DNA from: HR10 sp964615335
GTDB lineage: Bacteria > Acidobacteriota > Blastocatellia > HR10
DNA length: 64,000 bases
Direction of reading: 5' to 3'
Assembly: GCA_964615335.1 (NCBI GenBank)
Contig: CAZTMT010000013.1
Coordinates: 35,228 to 99,227 of the forward strand
This document shows positions 6,696-16,517 of this stretch, in pieces. Within the stretch, counting starts at the first letter, position 1. Each line of letters starts with the position of its first letter. The position numbers and the translations under genes were made by a program. The notes under the pieces were generated by a model that saw nothing but the letters and a program-made list of their open reading frames with translations, had not been told where the DNA came from and made no database searches.

Positions 6696-9569
6696 ATGAC
6701 GCCAGGACTCTCGGAAGAATTCATCGAGAGCCTTCCGACGCCCGAAGCGGCGCGCACCTTCATGGCGCGCCTGTTCGAAGAGCATCCCGATGTCGCGCCG
6801 ATCTGCCAGGCGCATCCGGCACTTCTGGCGCACCTGCTCGTTCTGGCCACCCACAGCCCGTACCTGGGCGAAGTCTTGCTGGCCCATCCCGAATATATCC
6901 ACTGGCTGGCCACCGAAGATCTCGAGCGGGTGAAGCCCAAAGAGGACCTCTTCCAGGACCTCGCGCGATGGGCCACCATGCAGAGCGATCAGGACCTCTC
7001 GCGCATCCTCTTTCGGTTCAAGCAGCGCCAGATGCTGCGCATCTACGTGCGGGATTGCTTGCGCTGGGCGACACTGGCGGAGACCATGCGCGAGCTTTCG
7101 GATCTGGCCGATGTCATCCTTCAGTATGCGCTCTGGCGCAGTTGGCAGGAGCTGGTCGAGCGTTACGGGCGTCCGGAAGTCGCCGATGCGCGTGGTCGCT
7201 TGCGCGAAGCGGAGTTCGCTATCGTCGCTTTGGGGAAACTCGGCAGTCAGGAGCTGAACTACGCTTCCGACATTGACCTCTTCTACCTCTACTCGGGCGA
7301 TGGGTGGACATCGAGCCAGCAGATGACCAACAGGGAGTTCTTCACCAAGCTCGCCGAGAGGATCACGCGCCTGGTTGGCGGTCTGGGCCCGGAAGGAGCC
7401 GTCTATCGGGTGGATTTGCGTCTGCGTCCCCGAGGGCGCGATGGAGATCTTGTGGTGACGCTTCCGCAGGCCGTCACGTACTACCGCACGCAGGCGCGCA
7501 ATTGGGAGCGCCAGACGCTCCTTCGCGCGCGCGCCGCGGCCGGAAGCGAAGCGCTCGTTCGGGAATTCCTCGCCCGCGTCGAGGATGTGCTCTACCGCCC
7601 GGAACCGCTCGCCGAGATCCTCGACGATATTCGCATGTCGAAGGAACGCCTGGACCAGGAGAAAGCCTCCTCCCACGGCCTGGACATCAAGCTCGGGCGA
7701 GGGGGGATCCGCGAGATCGAATTCATCGTGCAGGCGCTTCAGCTCTATCACGGAGGGCGCGACCCCTGGGTGCGCCATCCGCAAATCCTCATCGGTCTGG
7801 GACGGCTGGCCGATAAGGGATGGGTGAACGACAGGGAGCGCGCGCACCTGGCGGAGGCCTATATTTTCTTTCGAACGCTCGAACACCGACTCCAGATGGA
7901 GCACGGAGTGCGCACACACACTCTTTCGCTGGAGCGAGAACGCCTCCAACTGGCCGCTCGGCGCATGGGCTACACCGGAGGCGAGGTCGGAGAGCGCGAA
8001 TTCCTCCGCGATCTCGAGCGACATCGCCGCCGCGTCATGCGGATCTTCGAACGCGTCTTTCGGGAGAAAGCTCCTCCGGAGCGCGCCCCTCAAGATGCTT
8101 CCTTGGACGCCCTGGCCGAAACCGCGTGGAGAGACCTCGCGCGCTCCCTTCGGTCTTCGGCTCTCTCTCGCGCGGACGTCATGCCGCGCATCCTCGCAGG
8201 ACTTCAGCGCGCGCCCAGTCCAAAACGAGCGGTCACTCACTTCAGCGCGTGGATCGCTGGGCTCTCTCGGGCACAGACTCCCGAGCCCTGTGACCGGAGC
8301 CGGTCGCTTACCGCCTGTTTGCCTGATCTTCTCCACTTCTTCGGCACAAGCGATTTCCTCTCGCAGATGTTGATCCGATACCCCCAGTGGCTCTGGTCGG
8401 TTCGAGATGGGCCGAACGAGCCGCAAGGGGAAGAGCGCTCATGGTATGCCGATCGCTTCCGGAGAGCGCTCGGGCAGGAGCCGAAGGACGAGCCCAGGGA
8501 ATACAAAGATGAGCTGGCGCGCGCCATGAGTGCCCTTCGCCGGGCTTGGACCGAAGAACTTCTCCGCATCGGGTATCGGGACGTCACCGGCCAGATCTCG
8601 CTGCGCCGCGCCAATGTGCTTCAGACGGCCCTGGCGGCAGCTTCCCTGGAGATCGCCTGCGAAGTGGCCTTTCAGACGCTCCGCCGGAGATATGGCGCGA
8701 GCCCGACCGAACCCGTTTTTACGATCTTCGGCCTGGGGCGGCTCGGCCATAACGGCGTGGATTACGGCTCGGATCTGGATATCATCGTCGTGTACGAAGA
8801 CGGTCGGGCCAGTCCCCTGCCGACCCTCTCCCCTCAACAGGCCTATGCCAGTCTTGTCGCGCTTCTCATCCACATCCTCTCGACGATCACGCACGAGGGA
8901 TATCTCTACCGCCTCGATGTGCGGTTGCGGCCCGAAGGCCAAGCGTCCCCGCTTGCTCTGAGCGCTTCGGTCTTCCTGGAATACCTGCAGGAGAAAGCGG
9001 CCATCTGGGAGCGCCTCGCTTATTTGAAGGCTTTTCCCGTCGTCGGCGATGCGGACTTCGGTCGCGCTCTACACGCCCAGATGCAAGCGCGCATTTTGCG
9101 GCCGCGCCCGGGAGAACCCGAGACGCTCGCTCCCCAGGTGCACCAGATGCGCGAGCGGATCGAGCGAGAGAAGGCCTGGCCCACACCGGAGCGCAACTTC
9201 AAATTCGGCAGAGGGGGGATGATGGATGTCTACTTCGCCACCCGTTACCTTCAACTGAGGCATCAGATCCCTGAACCCGAAGAGCGCGGGACGATCCCTC
9301 TGATCGCTTATCTGCGCGAGCGCGGCGTTCTCACGGGACCGCAGAGCGAGGCGCTCTCGGCAGGATACCTCTTCCTCCGCCGACTCGATCACGCCCTGCG
9401 CCTACTGCGGGGCCGCTCCGAACCCGTCTTCCCCTCTCATCGCGCCCTGCTCGAGGAGGTCGCCGCCTGCCTCGGATACTCCCATCCCGAACACCTCACG
9501 CGCGAGCACGCGGAGCACCGGCATCGCATCCGCTCGGCCTACGAGGAGATCGTGCGCCCCTCCGGGTGA
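6696..9569 (+). CDS. glnE: Bifunctional glutamine synthetase adenylyltransferase/deadenylylase
   Basis: This 957-residue protein has the full length expected for GlnE, which adds and removes AMP on glutamine synthetase according to nitrogen status. Both nucleotidyltransferase domains are seen. The N-terminal (adenylyl-removing) one has LGSQELNYASDIDLFYLY near residue 180, and the C-terminal (adenylylating) one has GRLGHNGVDYGSDLDIIVV near residue 685. Each is followed by its GlnD-type helical domain, with KLGRGGIREIEFIVQ and KFGRGGMMDVYFATR at matching places. No glnA or PII gene is in the window. The protein appears intact. Confidence 0.95.
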   Translation: MTPGLSEEFIESLPTPEAARTFMARLFEEHPDVAPICQAHPALLAHLLVLATHSPYLGEVLLAHPEYIHWLATEDLERVKPKEDLFQDLARWATMQSDQDLSRILFRFKQRQMLRIYVRDCLRWATLAETMRELSDLADVILQYALWRSWQELVERYGRPEVADARGRLREAEFAIVALGKLGSQELNYASDIDLFYLYSGDGWTSSQQMTNREFFTKLAERITRLVGGLGPEGAVYRVDLRLRPRGRDGDLVVTLPQAVTYYRTQARNWERQTLLRARAAAGSEALVREFLARVEDVLYRPEPLAEILDDIRMSKERLDQEKASSHGLDIKLGRGGIREIEFIVQALQLYHGGRDPWVRHPQILIGLGRLADKGWVNDRERAHLAEAYIFFRTLEHRLQMEHGVRTHTLSLERERLQLAARRMGYTGGEVGEREFLRDLERHRRRVMRIFERVFREKAPPERAPQDASLDALAETAWRDLARSLRSSALSRADVMPRILAGLQRAPSPKRAVTHFSAWIAGLSRAQTPEPCDRSRSLTACLPDLLHFFGTSDFLSQMLIRYPQWLWSVRDGPNEPQGEERSWYADRFRRALGQEPKDEPREYKDELARAMSALRRAWTEELLRIGYRDVTGQISLRRANVLQTALAAASLEIACEVAFQTLRRRYGASPTEPVFTIFGLGRLGHNGVDYGSDLDIIVVYEDGRASPLPTLSPQQAYASLVALLIHILSTITHEGYLYRLDVRLRPEGQASPLALSASVFLEYLQEKAAIWERLAYLKAFPVVGDADFGRALHAQMQARILRPRPGEPETLAPQVHQMRERIEREKAWPTPERNFKFGRGGMMDVYFATRYLQLRHQIPEPEERGTIPLIAYLRERGVLTGPQSEALSAGYLFLRRLDHALRLLRGRSEPVFPSHRALLEEVAACLGYSHPEHLTREHAEHRHRIRSAYEEIVRPSG

Positions 9570-9597
9570 GAACGCGGTGGATTCCGAGCACTCAAAT

Positions 9598-9645
9598 GGA
9601 GGGATCGGGGGGTGGAGGCGGGGGTTCATTCAGCCCGATCCCTCC
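9598..9645. terminator. Stem-loop between the convergent glnE and sdhB genes
   Basis: GGAGGGATCGGG (9598-9609) and CCCGATCCCTCC (9634-9645) form a perfect 12-bp stem with a 24-nt loop between two converging genes. There is no T-run on either side, so if it ends transcription it may work in both directions without a classical U-tract. Confidence 0.4.
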
Positions 9646-9660
9646 TTCGGGAAAGCTCGC

Positions 9661-10359
9661 TTATATTTTAGAGAAAAGCAGCGCCCGTTTCACCTCGGCA
9701 ATAGCCCGCGTGACGTCAATGCCGCGCGGACAGGCCTCGACGCAATTGAAGATCGTGCGGCAGCGCCAGACGCCCTCGCGCGCGTTCAAAAGAGTCAGCC
9801 GCTCAGCGGCTCCCCGATCCCGACTATCAAAGATGAACCGATGCGCCGCGACGATCGCGGCCGGACCCAGATACGCCGCATTGGCCCAGAACGAAGGACA
9901 GGACGTCGTGCACGCTCCGCAGAGGATGCACTTGGTCGTATCGTCAAAGCGCGCGCGCTCCTCGGGCGATTGGCGCCGCTCGGTCTCCGGGGGAGGCTCC
10001 TCATTGATGAGATAGGGCTTGACCGACCGATATTTCGCGAAGAAGCCCTCCATGTCCACGACCAAATCCTTGATCACGGGAAAGCCGCGCATCGGCTCGA
10101 TCGTGATGGACGACCCCAGATCCCGAATGAGCACCTTGCACGCGAGCCGATTTCGACCGTTGATGAGCATGGCATCGGACCCGCAAATGCCATGGGCGCA
10201 CGAGCGTCGAAAGGTGAGCGTCCCATCCAGATACCACTTGACGTACTCCAGCGCATCCAGGACGCGATCCACCGGTTCGACATCCACTTCGTATTCGGCC
10301 CAACGCGGTTCTGGATCGCGTTCCGGATCGAAGCGCTTGATCTTCAGATGCACGCGCAT
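9661..10359 (-). CDS. sdhB: Succinate dehydrogenase iron-sulfur subunit
   Basis: This 232-residue subunit passes electrons from SdhA to the quinone site through three iron-sulfur clusters. The [2Fe-2S] region contains SCAHGICGSDAMLINGRNRL. The [4Fe-4S] motif is CILCGACTTSCPSFW, and the [3Fe-4S] region is CRTIFNCVEACPRGID. It is the last gene of the operon sdhC-sdhD-sdhA-sdhB, 12 bp after sdhA. The order and lengths match the usual complex II layout. Confidence 0.95.
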   Translation of the reverse strand: MRVHLKIKRFDPERDPEPRWAEYEVDVEPVDRVLDALEYVKWYLDGTLTFRRSCAHGICGSDAMLINGRNRLACKVLIRDLGSSITIEPMRGFPVIKDLVVDMEGFFAKYRSVKPYLINEEPPPETERRQSPEERARFDDTTKCILCGACTTSCPSFWANAAYLGPAAIVAAHRFIFDSRDRGAAERLTLLNAREGVWRCRTIFNCVEACPRGIDVTRAIAEVKRALLFSKI

Positions 10360-10371
10360 AGGAACTCTCCG

Positions 10372-12105
10372 TCAGTATGTCCGCTCGACGGGTTGGAAGC
10401 GTGTGATGACGACCGGCTTGGCGCGCAGTTCGAACTCGCCGTTGATCCGATAGGCGAGCGTGTGCTTGAGCCACTCGGCGTCATTGCGCTTGGGGAAATC
10501 TTCGCGATAGTGAGCCCCGCGACTCTCGCGACGCCAGAGCGCGCTGACGACCGTCACTTCCGCCAGATCCAGAAGATAGCCCAGCTCGAGCGCTTCCTGA
10601 AGCTCCGTGTTGAAGATCTTTCCCCGATCCTGCAGGCGAATCCGCCGATACCGATCCTTCAGCTCCGCCAGCAGAGAGAGCATCGCCTCCAATCCCTGCT
10701 GCGTGCGGAAGACGGAGACTTTGTCCATCATCTCTCGCTGCAGGATCTCGCGCAAGCGCGCGACCGATTCCGATCCGTTGCTCGTGAGCAGGCGCTGGCA
10801 CTCTTCACGCGCCGGCCCTTCGGCTCCCCGGGGCAGAGGGGCGAAATCCGCTCCCCGAATGTACTCGGCCATGTGCCGTCCGGCCAGCTTCCCGAAGACC
10901 AGAATGTCCACGAGCGAATTCGTCCCGAGCCGATTCGCCCCGTGCACGGAGACGCAGGCGCATTCGCCCGCCGCATAGAAGCCGAGCACGGGCGTGTTCT
11001 TCTCATCCCGAACGACGCGCCCGTGCACGTCGGTCGGAATCCCTCCCATCGCGTAATGTGCCGTCGGCTGAACGGGGATCGGCTCCCGAAGGGGATCAAT
11101 GCCCAGATAGGTTCGGGCGAAGTCCGTGATGTCGGGCAATTTCTTCTCGATGACCTCGCGCCCCAGGTGCGTCAGGTCCAGATGCAAGTAATCCTTCCCG
11201 TCAATGCCCCGCCCCTCGCGAACCTCCGTGTACATGCATCGGGAGATGATGTCGCGCGGAGCCAGATCCAGCAGCGTCGGCGCATACTTCTCCATGAAGC
11301 GCTCGCCGTAGCGATTGCGCAAGATCCCCCCCTCGCCGCGCGCCGCTTCGGAGATGAGAATGCCGAGCTTGTAAATCCCCGTCGGATGGAACTGAAAGAA
11401 TTCCATATCCTGCAGCGGGATCCCTCGCCGCAAGGCGATCGCCACGCCATCTCCGGTGAGCGCGCGCGCGTTGCTGGTGACCTTGTACATGCGCCCGAAC
11501 CCGCCGGTCGCAAACAAGACCGCCTTGGCGTGAAAGACGTGCAGCTCTCCATCGGCCAGCGAGAGCGCGACGATCCCCCGACAGACGTTGTCCTCAAGCA
11601 GCAGATCCAGCAGATGGAACTCATTGAAGAATTGGACCTCGTGCTTGAGGCACTGCTGGTAGAGCGTCTGCAAGATCATATGGCCCGTGCGATCGGCCGC
11701 ATGACAGGCGCGCCGCACGGGCGCTTCTCCGAAATTGCGCGTGTGACCGCCGAAGCGACGCTGGGCGATCTTGCCCTCCGGAGTGCGATCGAAGGGTAGC
11801 CCCCAGTGCTCCAGCTCATAGACGCAGGCGATGGCCTCCTGGCACATGATCTCCACGGCGTCCTGATCGGCCAGATAATCGCTCCCTTTGACCGTGTCGA
11901 ACATGTGCCATTCGGGATAGTCCTCTTCCATATTGCCGAGAGCCGCGCCAATGCCTCCTTGAGCCGCGCCCGTATGCGAACGGACCGGATAGAGCTTACT
12001 GACGACGGCCACGCGCGGCGTGTGCCGCGCGACTTCGAGCGCCGCGCGGAGGCCGGCTCCTCCCGCCCCCACAATCACGGCATCATAACGATGAAACGTC
12101 GTCAT
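10372..12105 (-). CDS. sdhA: Succinate dehydrogenase flavoprotein subunit
   Basis: This 577-residue catalytic subunit oxidises succinate to fumarate. The N-terminal FAD site is VGAGGAGLRAALEVA. RSHTGAAQGGIGAALGN contains the His that carries covalent FAD. The active-site region HGANRLGTNSLVDILVFGK is intact. Length and motifs are typical of SdhA of aerobic bacteria. Gaps of 12-15 bp to its neighbours show one transcription unit with the membrane subunits upstream. Confidence 0.96.
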   Translation of the reverse strand: MTTFHRYDAVIVGAGGAGLRAALEVARHTPRVAVVSKLYPVRSHTGAAQGGIGAALGNMEEDYPEWHMFDTVKGSDYLADQDAVEIMCQEAIACVYELEHWGLPFDRTPEGKIAQRRFGGHTRNFGEAPVRRACHAADRTGHMILQTLYQQCLKHEVQFFNEFHLLDLLLEDNVCRGIVALSLADGELHVFHAKAVLFATGGFGRMYKVTSNARALTGDGVAIALRRGIPLQDMEFFQFHPTGIYKLGILISEAARGEGGILRNRYGERFMEKYAPTLLDLAPRDIISRCMYTEVREGRGIDGKDYLHLDLTHLGREVIEKKLPDITDFARTYLGIDPLREPIPVQPTAHYAMGGIPTDVHGRVVRDEKNTPVLGFYAAGECACVSVHGANRLGTNSLVDILVFGKLAGRHMAEYIRGADFAPLPRGAEGPAREECQRLLTSNGSESVARLREILQREMMDKVSVFRTQQGLEAMLSLLAELKDRYRRIRLQDRGKIFNTELQEALELGYLLDLAEVTVVSALWRRESRGAHYREDFPKRNDAEWLKHTLAYRINGEFELRAKPVVITRFQPVERTY

Positions 12106-12120
12106 GAGACTCCCTCTCCT

Positions 12121-12516
12121 TCACGGAAGCCCGGCCGCCATCCGTTCCGCCGGAGCCTCGAACGTGAGGATGATCTGCGTTCCCATCGCCAGAAGAATGA
12201 ACCCGATAAGCAGAAGCGCCGTCAGCGAGACGACGCGCCAGCCCCGCCGATGCACATAATCATCAATGACCGTGCGCAGTCCGTTCAGACCATGCAGGAG
12301 CGCCAGCCAGAGCATCACCAGATCGTACGTGCGCCAGAACGGACTCCCCCAACGTGCGGCGACGAAATCGAAATCAATCTCGTCCACCGTGTGGATCACA
12401 TGCATGATGGCCAGATGCCCCAGAACCAGCAGGATCAAGACCACTCCGGAGATGCGCATGAAGAACCACGCGAAAAGCTCGAAACCTCCCGTCGGCCTCT
12501 CTCGCCCCAAATACAT
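12121..12516 (-). CDS. sdhD: Succinate dehydrogenase membrane anchor subunit
   Basis: This 131-residue protein has three predicted membrane segments (about residues 18-38, 62-82 and 95-117). The first contains HLAIMHVIH, a likely haem-b ligand region. It anchors SdhAB to the inner membrane and helps form the quinone site. The gene sits between sdhC and sdhA with 12-15 bp gaps. Assignment as SdhD rather than SdhC depends on gene order and on its neighbour having the clearer cytochrome b556 signature. Confidence 0.85.
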   Translation of the reverse strand: MYLGRERPTGGFELFAWFFMRISGVVLILLVLGHLAIMHVIHTVDEIDFDFVAARWGSPFWRTYDLVMLWLALLHGLNGLRTVIDDYVHRRGWRVVSLTALLLIGFILLAMGTQIILTFEAPAERMAAGLP

Positions 12517-12528
12517 GCTTCTTCCTCC

Positions 12529-12885
12529 TCAGCGCCCGAAGACGACCGGGCTGAGCATCACCAAGGATGCCGGAATCCAGATGAGCAAAAAGATCACCAT
12601 CTGCGCCCAGAAGATCTGACGATGGAACCGCGTTCCCTCCGCCCAGAAGTCCACAAGCAGAATGCGAATCCCATTGAGGGCATGATAGAGAGCGGCGGCG
12701 ACCAGGAAGACCTCAGCTACCCGAAAGACCGGATGGCGATAGAAGAAGAGCAGCCGGTTGAACAGATCGGGCCATCCGAGCAGGTAGATATCCACGATGT
12801 GAATCGCGAGAAAAAGCAAAATCCCCAAGCCCGTCACCCGATGCAGGATCCACGACCACATCCCTTCGCGCCCACGATACATCAT
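12529..12885 (-). CDS. sdhC: Succinate dehydrogenase cytochrome b556 subunit
   Basis: This 118-residue protein has the cytochrome b556 signature WSWILHRVTGLGILLFLAIH, followed by ALYHALNGIRILLVDF, which holds the probable axial haem His. Three membrane segments are predicted. It is the first gene of the sdhCDAB operon. The start codon at 12885 is followed three codons later by conserved sequence. The region upstream is shared with the divergent TonB-receptor gene. Confidence 0.88.
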   Translation of the reverse strand: MMYRGREGMWSWILHRVTGLGILLFLAIHIVDIYLLGWPDLFNRLLFFYRHPVFRVAEVFLVAAALYHALNGIRILLVDFWAEGTRFHRQIFWAQMVIFLLIWIPASLVMLSPVVFGR

Positions 12886-12919
12886 CCCGCACCCTCCGCC
12901 GCCGAAAACTCAGCCTTCA

Positions 12920-12949
12920 ATTTTTCCACCCCGACCTGGAATCCGTCAA
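12920..12949 (-). promoter_or_regulatory. Possible promoter of the sdh operon
   Basis: On the minus strand TTGACG (12944-12949), an 18-bp spacer and AAAAAT (12920-12925). The -35 box is good and the -10 box weak. Confidence 0.4.
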
Positions 12950-13009
12950 GCAAGGGGCGCTCGATTCCGAAGGCGCGGAAGATGTGATGGGCGTCCGCTC
13001 GATTTGCGC

Positions 13010-13038
13010 TTGACAACTCTCCGCGCAGCGACTACGCT
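13010..13038 (+). promoter_or_regulatory. Sigma-70 promoter for the TonB receptor gene
   Basis: TTGACA (13010-13015), 17-bp spacer, TACGCT (13033-13038). It lies about 40 bp upstream of the ATG at 13076. Confidence 0.6.
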
Positions 13039-13075
13039 CACCGGCAGTGAGCACACGGCAGCAGCGGAGGAGATT

Positions 13076-16000
13076 ATGTGGCGCGCGCTCGTGCGAAACA
13101 CCGCTTGTCTCATGCTCATGCTCTGGAGCAGCCCCACGGGGGGACTGGGGCAAACGCCCACGGGTTCGGTGCAGGGTTTCATTCTGGATGAACGGGGCGA
13201 TGCGATCCCCCACGCTCGGGTCACGCTTCGAAATCCGGTCACCGGAGATCAGCGACAGACTCGCAGCCGAGAGGATGGCTCCTATCGGCTGGAGGCCCTC
13301 GCGCCCGGCGATTACGAGATCACCGTCGAAGCGGCCGGTTTTGCTCCCACCCGACGACCGGTCACCGTACGGGTCGGCCAGACGACTTCGGCCGATATCA
13401 CGCTGCGCGTCGAAGGGGTGAGCGAGACGATCGAGATCGCCGCCGATGCTTCTCTCCTGGACCGGGTCAATCACGCCATTGACGGAGTCATCACGCGCGA
13501 GAAGATCGAAGCTCTGCCCCTGAACGGTCGCAACTTCCTGCAACTGGCGATACTGGAGCCGGGCGTCTCGGTGACGATCTCCAATCTGGGCCAGGCTAAC
13601 AACCTCTTCAACGTCTCCGTCGGCGGGGCGCAAGCGTCCTTGACCCGCCTTACCGTAGATGGAGGCCACATCGGGGACCCGGTGACCGGAGGCGCTGGTC
13701 AGAATTTCTCGACCGAGACGATTCAGGAGTTCCAGATCTCCACGTTCAACTTCGACCTCTCGACGGGCATCACCTCGGTCGGTGCCGTCAATATCGTCTC
13801 CCGATCGGGGACCAACCAGTGGCACGGTACCGGATTCCTCTTCTATCGCGACCGTCATGGGGCCGCCTATCCAGTCCTTCAGCGCGATCCGCAGAATCCA
13901 AACCCCTTCTTCCGACGCGCTCAATACGGAGGGTCTCTCGGGGGACCCCTTCGCAAAGATCGCGCGTTTCTGTTCGCCACAGCCGAAGGACTCGCTCAGG
14001 ATGCAGCGCTCTCGATCGTGCACACGGGCTGGGCGGGCTTTCGCCGCTTCGATACGGTCGCGCAGAGCCCCTACGATGGCGTGCTCGCCACCGTGCGCGC
14101 CGACGTGCGGATGACCGAACGACACGCGCTCTTTTTTCGCTACAGCCGGGACCAGAATCAAGCCTTCGCGCCCGATGAAGCGAATACGCTTCCGTCCAAC
14201 TGGCGCGTCAACCGCAACAGGGACGACAATGCGCAGATCGGGGTGACGAGCGTATTCTCCCCGACGCTGCTCACCGATCTGAGATTCAACTACCACAGGA
14301 TCCGAAACGAGAATCGGCTCCCGACGGCGCGAGAGTGTCCTCCCCTTATGCGCGGATGTCTGGGCCTGGGAGGACCTCAGGTGCGCGTGGACGGCAGCAA
14401 CCTGCGCCTGGGCAACAGCTTCAACGCTCCCCAGGATCGCTTCATTGATCGTTTCCAAACGACGGCCCACATCTCCTGGCAGAGGGAACGCCACCATCTT
14501 CGGTTCGGCGGAGAATGGGAGTATCTCAACGGACGCGGGCGATGGGCCTTTCTGGAACCCGGACTTCTGGTGCTGCACGATCCGGCCACCGTGCAATGGG
14601 TCAATCAGCTCATCGCCCAGAGTCCTCTTCCTCCGGCTCTGAAGAATCTGCTCGCGATTCCGCTGCCTCTGGCATTCACCCAACCGAATGCCGATCTCAC
14701 GCTCCAAGACGTCTTGGGCTTGCCGTTGGCCGTCGCGTTCATCGGAATCGGCGATCCCTCGCAGCCTCCCCCCTTTCGCGCCGCAAGCGCTCGGCGCAAT
14801 CACCGCTTTCGCGTCTACGCGCAAGATCGGTGGACGCCGCGGCGCACGCTCACGCTCACCTACGGTCTCTCTTACCAGTACGAGACGAATCTGCTCAATC
14901 ACGATTTGCCCAAGCCCGCCCTGCTCAAGCCGCTCGTCGGACGGCTCGATCCTCCCGGTCGAGATAAGAACAATCTGGCCCCCTCGTTGGGCTTCGCCTG
15001 GGACATCAGCGGGAGAGGACGAACGGTCCTGCGCGGAGGCGCCGGCCTCTACTACGACACCCTCCTCTTTGTCACGCGCCTGACCGAACGCGGGATCATC
15101 GGGCCTTTGGGGACCGGACGCGTGCCCCTCAGCAGCTCCTTCTTCCGCAACCCCTTCTCCTTCCCTCAGACTCCGGGGCTTCTGCCTCCGTTCAACCAGA
15201 TCAATCCTCCCCTAGGGGCACCGCTGCAGTTCACTTCGATTCCGACCAAGTTCACCGGAACTCATTTCCTGCAGGTCCTGGCCCTTCAGGTCCCGGACAT
15301 CGAGCGTCGTCTCGCAGAGCTGGGGCGTGCGGGGCTGACCGCCCTGGATTTCTTCAAGACGGGTTCGGACCTGCTCGATCCCGATCTGGAGGTCGCCTAC
15401 GCCGAGCATTTCACTCTGGGGATCGGACGTGAGCTTCCCCACCGGATGCGCCTTTCGGCAGATGTGGCGCTGCGCTTGCGTCGGCATACGCTCTTTCAAA
15501 CCGATCGCGTCCTGTACAATCGGGCCGAAGCCCGCGGCGGATCCGTGATCCCGCGCTGCCTGGGCGCACAGGCGACCGATCCGCTGGCCTTCTGCGCCAA
15601 CGGGCCGATCAGCATCTATCAAAGCAGCGGACGCGAACGCTACCTGGCTCTGCTTGTGAAACTGGAGAAACAACTCTCGCATCGGTACCAGTTCACGGTC
15701 TCCTACGCCCTCTCCAGCCTCACGGGCTTTTTCCCGACCGAAGACCTCACGGACTGGTTCGCCCACAGGGGGCCTCTGGATCGCGACGCGCGACACCGGC
15801 TCACGGTGAGCGCGATTGTGGATCTTCCGTGGGGACTGCGCGCTTCGGTGATCGCGACCTATCAGAGTCCCCCGCCCTTCACTGCGCGATTGCGTGGCTC
15901 GGTTGACCTCAACGGGGATGGGACTTTCGGCGACACGCTGCCCGGATTGAAGATCAATTCGCTGGGACGGGGGACGACGCGCGCGGAGCTGGAGCAGTTG

Positions 16001-16366
16001 GTCACTCGCTTCAACCGCGAATTCGCCGGACGCGAAGACGCCCACGGAGCCCTGATTCCTCCGATTGTGCTCCCTCCTCGTTTTGCCTTCGGTGACTCCT
16101 TCCACGCGCACGATGTGCGGATCGCCAAGACCTTCCGATGGCGCGAGCGGTATCGGCTTGAGGTGCTCCTGGAAGTCTTCAACCTCTTCAACATCTCCAA
16201 CCTGAGCGGCTTCACGCCCACGCTCGATGTCGGCCGATTCGGCCCCGACGGCACAATCCTTCCTCCGGAGACATTTCACTTCGGCCAACCGACGCTCAAA
16301 GCGGGACCCTACTTTGGCACCGGAGGACCACGCGCTCTGCAGCTCGGACTCCGCGTGAGCTTCTGA
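13076..16366 (+). CDS. Oar-like TonB-dependent outer-membrane receptor
   Basis: The product has 1096 residues. A signal peptide (about residues 1-26, ending near GLGQ) is followed by a carboxypeptidase-regulatory-like beta-sandwich (about 28-115, starting GSVQGFILDERGDAIPHARV). Next comes the plug domain with ALPLNGRNFLQLAILEPG, then a long beta-barrel ending in LQLGLRVSF with the C-terminal aromatic residue used for barrel insertion. This architecture is very common in Acidobacteriota. It probably takes up large or complex substrates, but none can be named. The start at 13076 is supported by GGAGGAG 5 nt upstream; the frame opens earlier at 13004 inside the promoter. Confidence 0.85.
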   Translation: MWRALVRNTACLMLMLWSSPTGGLGQTPTGSVQGFILDERGDAIPHARVTLRNPVTGDQRQTRSREDGSYRLEALAPGDYEITVEAAGFAPTRRPVTVRVGQTTSADITLRVEGVSETIEIAADASLLDRVNHAIDGVITREKIEALPLNGRNFLQLAILEPGVSVTISNLGQANNLFNVSVGGAQASLTRLTVDGGHIGDPVTGGAGQNFSTETIQEFQISTFNFDLSTGITSVGAVNIVSRSGTNQWHGTGFLFYRDRHGAAYPVLQRDPQNPNPFFRRAQYGGSLGGPLRKDRAFLFATAEGLAQDAALSIVHTGWAGFRRFDTVAQSPYDGVLATVRADVRMTERHALFFRYSRDQNQAFAPDEANTLPSNWRVNRNRDDNAQIGVTSVFSPTLLTDLRFNYHRIRNENRLPTARECPPLMRGCLGLGGPQVRVDGSNLRLGNSFNAPQDRFIDRFQTTAHISWQRERHHLRFGGEWEYLNGRGRWAFLEPGLLVLHDPATVQWVNQLIAQSPLPPALKNLLAIPLPLAFTQPNADLTLQDVLGLPLAVAFIGIGDPSQPPPFRAASARRNHRFRVYAQDRWTPRRTLTLTYGLSYQYETNLLNHDLPKPALLKPLVGRLDPPGRDKNNLAPSLGFAWDISGRGRTVLRGGAGLYYDTLLFVTRLTERGIIGPLGTGRVPLSSSFFRNPFSFPQTPGLLPPFNQINPPLGAPLQFTSIPTKFTGTHFLQVLALQVPDIERRLAELGRAGLTALDFFKTGSDLLDPDLEVAYAEHFTLGIGRELPHRMRLSADVALRLRRHTLFQTDRVLYNRAEARGGSVIPRCLGAQATDPLAFCANGPISIYQSSGRERYLALLVKLEKQLSHRYQFTVSYALSSLTGFFPTEDLTDWFAHRGPLDRDARHRLTVSAIVDLPWGLRASVIATYQSPPPFTARLRGSVDLNGDGTFGDTLPGLKINSLGRGTTRAELEQLVTRFNREFAGREDAHGALIPPIVLPPRFAFGDSFHAHDVRIAKTFRWRERYRLEVLLEVFNLFNISNLSGFTPTLDVGRFGPDGTILPPETFHFGQPTLKAGPYFGTGGPRALQLGLRVSF

Positions 16367-16396
16367 TGCGCTGCGGGCTCTGTTCGCGCGATGACA

Positions 16397-16416
16397 CGCG
16401 TCTCCGCCAAGACGCG
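16397..16416 (+). terminator. Short hairpin after the TonB receptor gene
   Basis: CGCGTCT (16397-16403) and AGACGCG (16410-16416) form a perfect 7-bp stem with a 6-nt loop about 30 bp after the stop. The following sequence is only weakly T-rich. Confidence 0.35.
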
Positions 16417-16442
16417 AATCTTGTGGCTGTGAAATTTTCTGC

Positions 16443-16471
16443 TTGACAACGAGGCGGAATTCGGATATTCA
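16443..16471 (+). promoter_or_regulatory. Sigma-70 promoter for the first Asp-box protein
   Basis: TTGACA (16443-16448), 17-bp spacer, TATTCA (16466-16471), about 47 bp upstream of the start codon. Confidence 0.6.
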
Positions 16472-16517
16472 AGGGGAGGCGCTGTGAGCAGTACGAACAG
16501 AGGCACGGAGGTGCTCA

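Noticed and set aside
9577..11799. A 740-residue open frame on the plus strand
   Set aside because: It is antisense to sdhB and sdhA, whose iron-sulfur and FAD motifs are unmistakable.
12917..14902. A 661-residue minus-strand frame opposite the TonB receptor
   Set aside because: Antisense frame without domain; the receptor has signal peptide, plug and barrel end.
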